Source: Paractinoplanes bogorensis
Lineage (GTDB): Bacteria; Actinomycetota; Actinomycetes; Mycobacteriales; Micromonosporaceae
Reading direction: 5' to 3'
Length of the DNA stretch: 64,000 nucleotides
NCBI RefSeq assembly: GCF_018829635.1
Contig: NZ_JAHKKG010000011.1
Location: 372,001-436,000 of the forward strand
Under the pieces are notes generated by a model. That model did no database searches, was not told where the DNA came from, and saw only the letters and a program-made list of their open reading frames with translations. Both the position numbers and the translations under genes were made by a program. This document shows positions 9,401 through 19,678 of this stretch, piece by piece. Position 1 is the stretch's first letter, and each line of letters opens with the position of its first letter.

Positions 9401-9823
9401 GCAGTCGAGCACGAGCATGCGCTTGTCGGCCCGGGAACCGCCGGCCGCGGCGACGAGGTCCGTCACGCTCACGCCGGTCGCCCGGGGATTGGCGCGTTCG
9501 GTGTCGCGGGTCGCCAGACAGAGTTCCGTCCCGACCGGCTCGGCGTAACCGACGAAGTAGACCAGAAGAGCGCCCTGGCGGCCGACCAGCTTGGCGACGT
9601 CGGCGACCGCACGCAGCACGGTTGCCCGGTCGGGGTCGAACAGCTGATAGAGCCGGGTCGGTGCGGCCACGCCCCACAGGTCTTCGGCGCCGAGTTCGGC
9701 GGCCATGCGCCGGACGTTCTCGTGGGCGGCGCCGACCCGCGGGTAGTCCGAGCGGAGGCAGTCGGCCACCCCGATGAGCAGGGCGACCGACTGGCCCGGG
9801 TCGAGTCGTGCGGCCTTGTCCAC
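6440..9823 (-). CDS. Caspase-like / NACHT-type ATPase / TPR-repeat protein (putative NLR-like conflict effector)
   Basis: 1127 residues from GTG at 9823. Residues about 10-240 form a caspase-fold domain: LLIGV strand, LLVYFVGYAEP where the catalytic His strand should be, and VLDCCHSD with Cys142 in the nucleophile position. The expected G-H-G is G92-Y93-A94, so the His is replaced by Tyr. A P-loop STAND/NACHT-like ATPase follows, with Walker A at 303-310 (AIGGTGKS), Walker B at 381-388 (LLVLDGLE) and a KVLITSR sensor-like strand. The region after about 700 is helical with TPR-like repeats, normally the sensing part. Such architectures occur in antiphage and programmed-death systems. No signal peptide or TM segment is seen. 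It lies in tandem behind a SLOG-domain gene. Defence function is inference. Confidence 0.8.
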   Translation of the reverse strand: MDKAARLDPGQSVALLIGVADCLRSDYPRVGAAHENVRRMAAELGAEDLWGVAAPTRLYQLFDPDRATVLRAVADVAKLVGRQGALLVYFVGYAEPVGTELCLATRDTERANPRATGVSVTDLVAAAGGSRADKRMLVLDCCHSDRAASALPGVSVKVDEAAGWYFAGAADAGSEAPADGETTSFTAALLEAMRGSVDGDERLTPADVTREAGARLPAGHQPVHNDIAWAGQVPWLNNRQYVPRPRVPVVLSGGDEGIPRPPRLYAEPHYIGSHEFVGRQAQLETLDDWATPAQPHPILLFEAIGGTGKSMLTWQWLTQNTSDRWAGRFWYSFYEKGALMGDFCRRALAYMTGRPPAGFADLPQTKLTEQLLHQLHSRPWLLVLDGLERVLVSYHRFDASQMPDEMAGRTDEMGSRDPCSAIRPLDDELLRQLAAASPSKVLITSRLTPRIMLNSASQPIPGVLVERLSGFRPQDAEELLRSCGVRGDSSQMQTFLQRHCDCHPLVTGVVAGLIAEYLPDRGNFDRWAADPEHGGRLDVGDLDLVQKRNHILEAAIRELPSESWQLLAAIALLPGAADHATLEALNPHRSPPPARIAEPIKPEKTPSEEENSAIARAYQTIYLNARARWQRYEQLYAEWESSAESRSASANLAQTVSGLERRGLLQYDRQIGRWDLHPVVRAIGNSRLAGGDRGRLGQQIIDHFSQRIPDSLADAESLEDLRTALTVVSTLIQLDRLNDACEALSTDITTILLYNLEAYPEYCAVVRPLFKPDWSAPIEGVQQAFGLCVDSSIALSGLGLHSEAAQLSRLALRDALSQKDPVGLRNALHNLAIDMSDLHHLALGERCCAMSLALAEMTGDREALLIARVLRMGYFAHLGQWSEAEKIWITIESMDLRTRLDQYRLGNAELSYLARVKFPAGRATSADFSVIEDLARSDRNRSALRSAIMYRGEWRLHRGEPAESVAALQEALRMANEVGVQDLHGEALLALALLRSGQGSQDAAHESALRLSAQVCPPDLPLAHLWRALGERARAVAHARSAYVVAWGDGEPYVHRTQLDEAALLIRELGEQVPRLAPYDPRRTPPEDWEPEAAAVLATCRTEYERRRAAGESPDNPWDLPAEGGGQ

Positions 9824-9832
9824 GGTGGCTTC

Positions 9833-9922
9833 TCAGTCGGTCAGCGCGTCGCGGACGATCCGCGCCGCCGCCTCGGCCAGTTCCCCGTCGACGTCGTCGA
9901 CCCATTCCCACTCGACCCGCAT
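9833..9922 (-). CDS. Possible 29-residue peptide between SLOG and caspase-NACHT genes
   Basis: A short frame starting at ATG 9922 with a good Shine-Dalgarno (AGAGGGA, about 4 nt away). It encodes an acidic peptide beginning MRVEWEWVDDVDGE and ending IVRDALTD. Its TGA lies 9 nt upstream of the GTG of the caspase-NACHT gene, so it could be a leader peptide coupling translation or a tiny conserved component. No family was recognised. Length alone gives little support; the RBS and position are the evidence. Confidence 0.35.
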   Translation of the reverse strand: MRVEWEWVDDVDGELAEAAARIVRDALTD

Positions 9923-10083
9923 GCGGTCCCTCTCGTGGCAGTTGTCTCCCGGCAACCTGGCACACCGCGGCGCCCGGCGGGAGAGCCCTGAGGAGTGATG
10001 CGGAAACCGACCGGACGACGCGTTCCGCCTCCCGGTCTTGTTCGACGAAAGCGTGAGCAAGCCCAACCACGGCGGGTTGTGGG

Positions 10084-10782
10084 TCAGGCCGGGTTCGCGA
10101 CGAGCAGCTCGTCGAGTTGCCTGGCGACGCTGGTGCGGTTGTGGGCGTCGACGACTCGTACGAGAGGGGAAGCTGCCAGGGCGGCCAAGCGGTTGTCGCG
10201 GCACGAGGCCGGATGGGTTGAGGCGGCCGCGATCCGGTCCGCGTAGCGGCCGGTGCCGGAAAGAACCAGCACGGGGCGGTGGTGGGCGAGACTGTGCTCG
10301 GTGTCGGTGAGCGCGATGTCGCCGCCGTTGACCAGCACGGTTGCGCTCGGGTGGGGACCGGCCAGAGTGGTCGCCACGGCGGCCAGGTAAGGGGCCTCGT
10401 CACCCCACGTGTCGCCGGGCGTCAGCACGAAGTGTGAATGGTGGCGGTCGAGGGGAGCCGCGTCGGGATTGCCGTTGGCGTGACCGGGGAAGGTGACCGT
10501 GCCCCGGGCGGCCACGCCGACCAGCGGGAACGGGGGACCGGCGGCGCGGGCCCGGCCCAGCAGGCGCATCACGCCCGCGTCGGTGCCGCCGTCGACCGCG
10601 ATCGCGCCGTGGCGGTTGACGGCGGGCGCGATCAGAGTGGTGAACAGGGTGGCCAGGTCGTCGTCGAGGCCCGCGGCGCCGCCGACCACGACCAGCACCG
10701 GGCGCGGCGCCAGGCCGAGCGAGGCGACCGCGGCCGGCACGTCCCCGAGCCCGGTGACCACGGCGCGCACCACGTCGGACAT
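10084..10782 (-). CDS. SLOG-superfamily (LSDAT/TRPM-like) nucleotide-sensor protein
   Basis: 232 residues from ATG 10782 (MSDVVRAVV). The Rossmann-like SLOG pattern is visible: PVLVVVGGAAGLDD (glycine-rich loop), GAIAVDGGTDAGVM (the DGGTxxGVM signature), FPLVGVAARGTV, then LDRHHSHFVLTPGDTWGDEAPYLA, TVLVNGGDIAL and a RPVLVLSGTGRYAD strand. This fits the prokaryotic 'SLOG in TRPM' (LSDAT) class, proposed to bind nucleotide-derived ligands and often found next to effectors in conflict systems. It is upstream of, and in the same direction as, the caspase-NACHT gene, with 161 nt to the 29-codon frame. The sensor/effector pairing is inference. Confidence 0.65.
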   Translation of the reverse strand: MSDVVRAVVTGLGDVPAAVASLGLAPRPVLVVVGGAAGLDDDLATLFTTLIAPAVNRHGAIAVDGGTDAGVMRLLGRARAAGPPFPLVGVAARGTVTFPGHANGNPDAAPLDRHHSHFVLTPGDTWGDEAPYLAAVATTLAGPHPSATVLVNGGDIALTDTEHSLAHHRPVLVLSGTGRYADRIAAASTHPASCRDNRLAALAASPLVRVVDAHNRTSVARQLDELLVANPA

Positions 10783-10816
10783 GTCCACGGACCCTACCCG
10801 GCCCGTGGACATGTCC
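10777..10816. repeat. 14-bp inverted repeat made of two GGACATGTCC palindromes
   Basis: GGACATGTCCACGG (10777-10790) and CCGTGGACATGTCC (10803-10816) are perfect inverted copies separated by 12 nt. Each arm contains the self-palindrome GGACATGTCC. The structure covers the SLOG start codon and ends 9 bases short of the glpQ stop. It could act as a terminator for glpQ, a paired operator, or a hairpin over the SLOG translation start. The symmetry is seen; the role is not known. Confidence 0.6.
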
Positions 10817-10824
10817 TCAGCGCG

Positions 10825-11913
10825 TCAGTGGGCGAGCTTGCGGGCCAGGACGCCGATGTCGGGCTGGTCGGTGAACAGGCCGTCGATGCCGGTGCGGAGG
10901 AAGGTGATCTGCTCGTCGATCGCCTTGCCGTAGTCGTTCGGGTTGGTGCCGACCCGCAGCTCGGCCGGCAGGAACTGGTTCTCGGCCCGGAACGTGTACG
11001 GGATGACCTTGACGCCGGCCGCGTGCGCGTCCTTGACCAGCGACGTCGGCGTGCCCAGGGTGGCGTCGGCGTTGCGCGGGATGATCTGGTTCTTCTCCGG
11101 GCCGATGCCGTCCACGTACTGCGAGAGCTCCTTGAGCCCGGCCGGGGTCAGATATTGCGCGTACGTCTTCGTGTCGTTGAACGGGCTGCCCGCCGCGCTC
11201 GTCAGGAACACCAGGTTGACCTGCACCCGGTACTGCTGGTGGAGCACCTTGAGGTTGGCCGCCTCGAACGACTGGATCCACACCTTGGCGCCCCGCTTGT
11301 CCAGGCGGTTGCGGCGCAGGGTCTGCACGAGCGGGGTCTCGAGCTCGAGCCCGAGGTTGCGGAAGTACGTGGGGTGCTTGGTCTCGGGGATGACACCGAG
11401 GTCGCGGCCCAGTTCCTTGGACAGCTTGGCCCGCAGGTCGAGCATCTCCTGGAAGGTCGGCACCTCGAACAGGCCGTCGTAGAGCGTGTTCTCCTGCCGT
11501 ACGGCGGGGAGCCGCTCGATCGCGCGCAGGGTCTTCAGTTCGGCCAGCGTGAAGTCCTCGGTGAACCAGCCGGTGACGCTGATCCCGTCGAGCGAGACCG
11601 TCTTCCGGCGGTCGGCGAACTCGGGCCGGGTGGCCACGTCGGTGGTGCCGCCGATCTCCGGCTCGTGCCGGCACACCAGCACGTGGTCCTTGGTGCTGAC
11701 CAGGTCGGGCTCCATGTAGTCGGCACCCATCCGGGCGGCCAGCTCGTACGAGGCGAGCGTGTGCTCGGGCCGGTAACCGGAGGCGCCGCGGTGGCCGAAC
11801 ACCTCGGAGTCCTTCCGGCGGGTGGCTTCGGCCGGGGCGGCAATCGTTCCGGCCAGCGCCGGGGCGGCCGCGGCGACCGCTCCCATGCGCAGCACCTGAC
11901 GTCGGTCGGCCAC
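10825..11913 (-). CDS. glpQ: Tat-exported glycerophosphodiester phosphodiesterase
   Basis: 362 residues from GTG 11913, chosen because GGAGG lies 7 nt upstream and it places DRRQVLRMG, a twin-arginine motif, at the N terminus before a hydrophobic stretch and an Ala-rich cleavage region. The mature enzyme carries GDPD signatures: FGHRGASGYRPEHTLASY (active-site His and Arg), MGADYMEPDL (metal-binding Glu/Asp) and CRHEPEI. It hydrolyses deacylated phospholipid diesters to glycerol-3-phosphate and an alcohol outside the membrane. Length fits the periplasmic GlpQ type rather than the shorter cytosolic UgpQ type. A phosphate-scavenging role fits the nearby pit cassette, but shared regulation is not shown. 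Confidence 0.88.
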   Translation of the reverse strand: MADRRQVLRMGAVAAAAPALAGTIAAPAEATRRKDSEVFGHRGASGYRPEHTLASYELAARMGADYMEPDLVSTKDHVLVCRHEPEIGGTTDVATRPEFADRRKTVSLDGISVTGWFTEDFTLAELKTLRAIERLPAVRQENTLYDGLFEVPTFQEMLDLRAKLSKELGRDLGVIPETKHPTYFRNLGLELETPLVQTLRRNRLDKRGAKVWIQSFEAANLKVLHQQYRVQVNLVFLTSAAGSPFNDTKTYAQYLTPAGLKELSQYVDGIGPEKNQIIPRNADATLGTPTSLVKDAHAAGVKVIPYTFRAENQFLPAELRVGTNPNDYGKAIDEQITFLRTGIDGLFTDQPDIGVLARKLAH

Positions 11914-12106
11914 GAGATCCTCCACGGGACTCGTCGCCGGCGTCCCTCGCCGGTGGTCCCGGTGAGAAGTCGATGCGACTCGATAGACCGCGAGGCGACC
12001 TTGACGTGGCGGCCGGGGAAACGACGCGAAAAGCGTCGGCGGGTTCACACAGCGTTAACCCTGCTGGCTTAGTGTCACCGGCGGTAGCGCTCTGAAGGGG
12101 TGCAAG

Positions 12107-12535
12107 ATGCAGCCGAACGTCGTCCCGCGAAGCGACCTGACCCAGCTGCTCGGGCAGAATCTGCTCGAAGGCCAAGCCCTCGCCGTCAGCCGTGAATATG
12201 GCCTGATGGCGACCCAGGGTGCACGCACCTACGAGTCCCGGGAGTTCGGCGTCGAGGTCGCCGTCGACGAGTACGACCGGGTCACCTGGGTGGTGCTGCA
12301 CTTCCACGGCGACGCGGGGTTCCAGCCCTACCGCGGCGCGATCCCCGGCCGCGGCGGCACCATCGCCCGGCGTAACAGCCTGTGGGCGGCCCTGGGCCGG
12401 CCGACGCAGAGCACCGACCCCAACCGCATGGGCCACGGCGGCGCGGCCGACGAGTGGGTGTTCCCCTGGTTCGTGATGCAGGCCCAGTACGACAACGAGG
12501 GCGACCACCTGCTCCGGATGTATCTGGCCCGCTAG
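12107..12535 (+). CDS. Uncharacterised small cytosolic protein
   Basis: 142 residues, no signal peptide or membrane segment. Visible features are an N-terminal LTQLLGQNLLEGQALAVSREYG segment, a beta-rich centre (EVAVDEYDRVTWVVLHFHGDAGFQPYRG) and a C-terminal EWVFPWFVMQAQYDNEGD segment rich in aromatics. No family recognised. It starts at ATG 12107 after GAAGGGG and is divergent from glpQ. The base composition matches neighbouring genes. It may be an immunity-like or stress protein, but nothing here proves that. Confidence 0.7.
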   Translation: MQPNVVPRSDLTQLLGQNLLEGQALAVSREYGLMATQGARTYESREFGVEVAVDEYDRVTWVVLHFHGDAGFQPYRGAIPGRGGTIARRNSLWAALGRPTQSTDPNRMGHGGAADEWVFPWFVMQAQYDNEGDHLLRMYLAR

Positions 12536-13209
12536 TACTTTGGTACGGCTCGTCCGCGGCCTCGATGCCGATGATCGGACCCGGCTCCGGCGGCGACGAT
12601 TCCGGGCATGTCGAAGCTCGTACCGGCCGGGCTGATCGCCCTGTCCCTGGTTCCTTCTCTGGCGGGCGCCGTCCGCCTCGGTTCTCTGGCGTCCGGCGAT
12701 GCGCCGGCCCGTTTCGCCGACATGCCCGCGCCGGTGGTGGTGCACATCATCGGGGCGCTGATCTACAGCCTGGTCGGCGCTTTCCAGTTCTCCGCCGAGT
12801 TTCGGCGCCGGCACCGCGCCTGGCATCGCCGGGCCGGCCGGGTCATCGTGGTGGCCGGCCTGGCCGTGGCCCTGAGCGGCGCCTGGATGACCCTCTTCTC
12901 CGACCTGCCGGACAATGACGGCATCGTGGTCAACGTCGCGCGAATCGTCGTTTCGACCCTGATGGCGTACGGGCTGGTGGTCGCCGTCATCGCCATCCGC
13001 CGACGCGACATCCGGCGGCACCGGGCCTGGATGATCCGCGCGTATGCCCTGGCCCTGGGGGCCGGGACGCAGGTGTTCACGCTCGGTCCGCTGACCGCTG
13101 TCGAAGGCGCGCAGCCGAGCGTGACCGTCCGCGCGATCGGCATGCTGCTCGGCTGGGCCATCAACGCCGCGGTCGCGGAATGGATCATCCGGCGTCCGCG
13201 GAACAGCGG

Positions 13210-16149
<2,940 letters not shown>

Positions 16150-16193
16150 GACCGAGAAGTCTAGGGCGGCCCCTGCGCGGGTAGGTACCGAAC

Positions 16194-17336
16194 ATGCTCG
16201 CCGGAGATCTTTACGCCTTTCAGGACCTGCTTTCGGCGGACGAGGCCGCCGTTGTGCGCCGTGTCCGTGACTTCCTCGACGCCGAGGTCGTGCCGATCGC
16301 GAACGACCACTGGCAGCGGGCCGAGTTCCCGCACCACCTGATCAAGCGGTACGCCGACCTCGACATCGCCGGCCGTTCCTCGTCGTCGCTGTTGAACGGC
16401 TGGCTCGCGCTCGAGATGGCCCGGGCCGACGCGTCGATGGCCACCTTCTACGGCGTGCACGCCGGCCTCGCCATGGGCAGCATCCGGATGTGCGGCTCGG
16501 CCGATCAGCAGGCGCGCTGGCTGCCCGAGATGGCGGCGTTCGACAAGGTCGGTGCGTTCGCGCTGACCGAGCCCACCGGCGGTTCCGACGTGGCGGCCGG
16601 CCTGCGCACGACCGCCCGCCGCGAGGGCGACGAGTGGGTGCTCGACGGGTCCAAGCGCTGGATCGGCAACGCGACGTTCGCCGATCTTGTCGTGGTGTGG
16701 GCTCGCGATGTGGCCGACGACCAGGTCAAAGGTTTTGTCGTACGCGGTGACGCGCCGGGCTTCGCCGCGACGAAGATCGAGAACAAGATCGCCCTGCGTA
16801 CCGTGCAGAACGCCGACATCACGCTGACCGGGGTGCGGGTGCCCGAGGCCGACCGCCTGCAGAACGCGAACTCGTTCAAGGACACGGCCAAGGTGCTGCG
16901 CCAGACCCGCAGCGGGGTGGCCTGGGAGGCCGTGGGGGTCATGCTCGCGGCGTACGAGATCGCCCTCAACTACGCCAAGGAGCGCGAGCAGTTCGGGCGC
17001 CCGATCGCGAAGTTCCAGCTGGTCCAGGATCTGCTCGTCCGCATGCTGGGCAACGTCACCGGCTCGCTCGGCCTGTGCGTGCGGCTGGCCCAGCTGCAGG
17101 ACGAAGGTAAGTACCGGGATGAGCACTCGGCCCTGGCCAAGGCCTACTGCACCACCCGGATGCGCGAGGTCGCGGGCTGGGCGCGGGAACTGCTGGCCGG
17201 CAACGGCATCGTCCTCGACTATGACATCGGCCGGTTCGTGGCCGACGCCGAGGCGCTCTACTCCTACGAGGGCACCCGCGAGATCAACACGCTGATCGTG
17301 GGCCGGGCGGTGACCGGGGAGAGCGCGTTCGTGTAA
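16194..17336 (+). CDS. Acyl-CoA dehydrogenase (glutaryl-CoA dehydrogenase-like)
   Basis: 380 residues, the usual family length. Motifs in order: N-terminal helices with VVRRVRDFLDAEVVPIAN, FALTEPTGGSDVA (FAD/substrate-binding signature), GSKRWIGNATFADLVVVWAR, REQFGRPIAKFQLVQ, and C-terminal YSYEGTREINTLIVGRAVTG with Glu359 at the position of the catalytic base of glutaryl-CoA-type enzymes. It oxidises an acyl-CoA thioester and passes electrons to ETF. The exact acyl chain is not determined by sequence. It is divergent from glyQS and followed after 11 bases by a FUSC transporter gene, possibly as one transcript. Confidence 0.88.
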   Translation: MLAGDLYAFQDLLSADEAAVVRRVRDFLDAEVVPIANDHWQRAEFPHHLIKRYADLDIAGRSSSSLLNGWLALEMARADASMATFYGVHAGLAMGSIRMCGSADQQARWLPEMAAFDKVGAFALTEPTGGSDVAAGLRTTARREGDEWVLDGSKRWIGNATFADLVVVWARDVADDQVKGFVVRGDAPGFAATKIENKIALRTVQNADITLTGVRVPEADRLQNANSFKDTAKVLRQTRSGVAWEAVGVMLAAYEIALNYAKEREQFGRPIAKFQLVQDLLVRMLGNVTGSLGLCVRLAQLQDEGKYRDEHSALAKAYCTTRMREVAGWARELLAGNGIVLDYDIGRFVADAEALYSYEGTREINTLIVGRAVTGESAFV

Positions 17337-17347
17337 GACTGCGCCCC

Positions 17348-19630
17348 ATGTGGCGGTGGGTGCGCAAGCGTGACCCGCAACTGGTCGTCGTCCGGCGGGC
17401 GGTCCGGATCACGCTGGTCGCCTGCCTGGGCTTCTACTTCTGCCGCTACGTGCTGGGCAGCGCCGCCATGGCCCCGTACGCGCTGTTCGGGGTGGTCGCC
17501 CTGGGCGCGCTCTCGCAGATCCCGGGCTCACCCCGGCAACGCGCCCGCACGCTGATCGCGGTCCTGCCGGTCGGCTGGGTGCTGGTCACCCTGGGCACGC
17601 TGCTCTCGGTCGACACGTGGGCGGCGGCGGCCGGCATGTTCGTGCTCGGCTTCGCGGTCAGCTTCGTCGGCGTGGGCGGGCCGCGGCTGGTCGGGCTCGC
17701 GGCGGGCATGCAGTTGCTTTACATCCTTCCCTGCTTTCCCCCGTACGATCCCGGCTCGCTCCCGGAGCGGTTGGCCGGCCTGACCCTGGCCGTCGTCCTG
17801 CTGGCCGTGGCCGAACTGGTGATCTGGCCCGATCCGACACCGCCGCTCTACCGGCACCGGCTCGCCGATGCGGTCTCGGCCCTGGCCGCCTGCCTCGACG
17901 CCCTGGCCGACCACTGGTCCGGTGCCGTGCCGAGCGGGCCGCCCGCCGCGCCGACGCCGGACGGGCTCGCCGCACCGACGCCGGGCGGGCTCGCCGCGCC
18001 GACGCCGAGCGGGCCGGCCGGCGAGCCGACGCCGGATGGGCCGGCCGCGCCGGCGCCCGGTCCCGAGCGACTGGCCGAGCTGTTCACGACCGCCACCGAG
18101 GCGGCCGACGCGCTGCGGCCCTCGCGGCTGCCGCCCACCGAACGGCCGGCTTCCGCGGGGCAGCGTGACCGGGCGCTGGCGTCGGCTGCGGGCACCGCGC
18201 GCCTGATGCTCGGCCGGGCGCTCGACCTCGCCTTCACCGATCATCGCGAGGCCGTCACCGGGCCGGCCGCGGCGAAGCTGCTGCGGACGGTCGCGGGCTG
18301 TGTCGACGCGACCGGCGCCTGGCTGCGCGCCGAGGGCCCGCTGCCCGACACCACGCTGGTGGCGGCGGCGATCACCGACTTCCGCGTGGCCCGCATGAAC
18401 ACCGACCCCAACGGCTTGCCGCCCGACCGGCTGCGCCTCGGCGCGCTCGCCCTGTCGCTGGGGGAGTGGACCAAGTCGCTCGTCTTCGCGGTGCGCCTCG
18501 CGGCCGGCGAACCGCCCGGACACCCCGATCCCACGCCGCCGTCGGCCCAGCCGGGTCTCTTCTGGTACGCCTACCGCCGGACACCCGCTCTCTGGTGGCA
18601 CCGCCTGCGCGAAAACCTCACCCCGCGCTCGGTCGCCTTCCAGGGCGCGCTGCGTCTGGCCGCCGCGCTGGCCGTCGCCCGTCTGATCGCCGGCGTGCTG
18701 GACCTGTCGCACGGCTTCTGGGTGCTGCTGACGATCCTCACCGTGCTGCGTGCGTCGGCCGCCGAGACCCGCTCGACGTTGCGCCCCGCACTGATCGGCA
18801 CGGTCGCCGGGTCGATCGTGGCCGCGCTGCTCCTGCTGCTCGGGCTCGACCCGATCGTCTACGTGATCGCCCTGCCGGTGGTGATGATCGCCGGGTTCGC
18901 GGCCGGCCCGCTGCTCGGGCTGGGCTGGTCGCAGGCCCTGTTCACGCTGGTCATCACGCTGGTGTTCGCCCAGTTCACACCGGTCGACTGGACGCTGGCC
19001 GAGCAGCGGGTGGCCGACGTGCTGCTCGGTGCGGCCATCGGCGTGCTGATCGGGCTGTTCGCGTGGCCGCGGGGTGGAGCCGGGGAGTTGCGCCGGGCCG
19101 CCGGGACGTTCCTGGCCGCGTCGGCCGCCGTCGTGCGCGAGACGGTGGCGGTGATGGCCGACGGGCACGAACCGGGCGACGCCATGCCCAAGGCGCGGCG
19201 GGCCGGGCAGTTGGCCGAGGCGTCGTATGCGCTGTATCAGAGCGAGCGGCACCCGTCGGCCACACTTGACTGGCAGGCGACGCTGATCGCGGGCCACCAC
19301 GCCGTACGGGGATCGGAAGCTCTGATCAAGTCGTGCCCGGCCGGTGGTTTGCTGCCGTGCGTGACCCAGCTGACCACCCTGGCCGCGTCGGTCGCCACCT
19401 GTTACGACCGCTCGGCCGGGGCCCTCATGCGGGGCGAGACGCCGCCGCGGCCGCCGGTGCCGCCCGCGACGGAGTGGCCCGACGACCTCGGCCAGGACCT
19501 CTACATCGTGGCCGACCTGCGCGTCTGGCTCGACGGCCTGCGTGAGGACCTGACCAACATCACCGGCCGCCCCGAACCCGCCGACGACCTGCGCACCCGG
19601 GTGGCACAGGTCGCCGACGGGGCGACCTGA
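17348..19630 (+). CDS. FUSC-family transporter (aromatic acid / fusaric acid efflux type)
   Basis: 760 residues. Two groups of membrane helices flank a long cytosolic domain: helices at about 20-160, and again at about 440-570 where SHGFWVLLTILTVLRASAAETRSTLRPALIGTVAGS matches the FUSC_2 core (WV-L-T-x-L pattern). The central region has a proline-rich tandem repeat (residues 199-237), and the C terminus is helical and soluble. FUSC proteins are thought to export aromatic or organic acids; substrate unknown. It lies 11 bases behind the acyl-CoA dehydrogenase. Confidence 0.82.
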   Translation: MWRWVRKRDPQLVVVRRAVRITLVACLGFYFCRYVLGSAAMAPYALFGVVALGALSQIPGSPRQRARTLIAVLPVGWVLVTLGTLLSVDTWAAAAGMFVLGFAVSFVGVGGPRLVGLAAGMQLLYILPCFPPYDPGSLPERLAGLTLAVVLLAVAELVIWPDPTPPLYRHRLADAVSALAACLDALADHWSGAVPSGPPAAPTPDGLAAPTPGGLAAPTPSGPAGEPTPDGPAAPAPGPERLAELFTTATEAADALRPSRLPPTERPASAGQRDRALASAAGTARLMLGRALDLAFTDHREAVTGPAAAKLLRTVAGCVDATGAWLRAEGPLPDTTLVAAAITDFRVARMNTDPNGLPPDRLRLGALALSLGEWTKSLVFAVRLAAGEPPGHPDPTPPSAQPGLFWYAYRRTPALWWHRLRENLTPRSVAFQGALRLAAALAVARLIAGVLDLSHGFWVLLTILTVLRASAAETRSTLRPALIGTVAGSIVAALLLLLGLDPIVYVIALPVVMIAGFAAGPLLGLGWSQALFTLVITLVFAQFTPVDWTLAEQRVADVLLGAAIGVLIGLFAWPRGGAGELRRAAGTFLAASAAVVRETVAVMADGHEPGDAMPKARRAGQLAEASYALYQSERHPSATLDWQATLIAGHHAVRGSEALIKSCPAGGLLPCVTQLTTLAASVATCYDRSAGALMRGETPPRPPVPPATEWPDDLGQDLYIVADLRVWLDGLREDLTNITGRPEPADDLRTRVAQVADGAT
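17943..18059 (+). repeat. 24-bp tandem repeat encoding APTPxGxA in the FUSC gene
   Basis: About five imperfect copies of an 8-residue unit (APTPDGLA, APTPGGLA, APTPSGPA, EPTPDGPA, APAPG). This gives a flexible Pro/Ala linker in the cytosolic domain. Copy number is likely to vary between strains. Confidence 0.8.
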
Positions 19631-19635
19631 CTGGA

Positions 19636-19671
19636 CCGGCGGCCGCCCCCGCCAGGGGTCACGGCCGCCGG
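19636..19671. terminator. Bidirectional hairpin between FUSC and isomerase genes
   Basis: CCGGCGGCCG (19636-19645) pairs perfectly with CGGCCGCCGG (19662-19671) over a 16-nt spacer. It lies between two convergent stop codons. Confidence 0.65.
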
Positions 19672-19678
19672 AAGCGCG

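Noticed and set aside
10438..12072. A 544-codon plus-strand frame opposite the SLOG and glpQ genes
   Set aside because: It is the mirror of two well-supported minus-strand genes; composition is typical of antisense shadow sequence.
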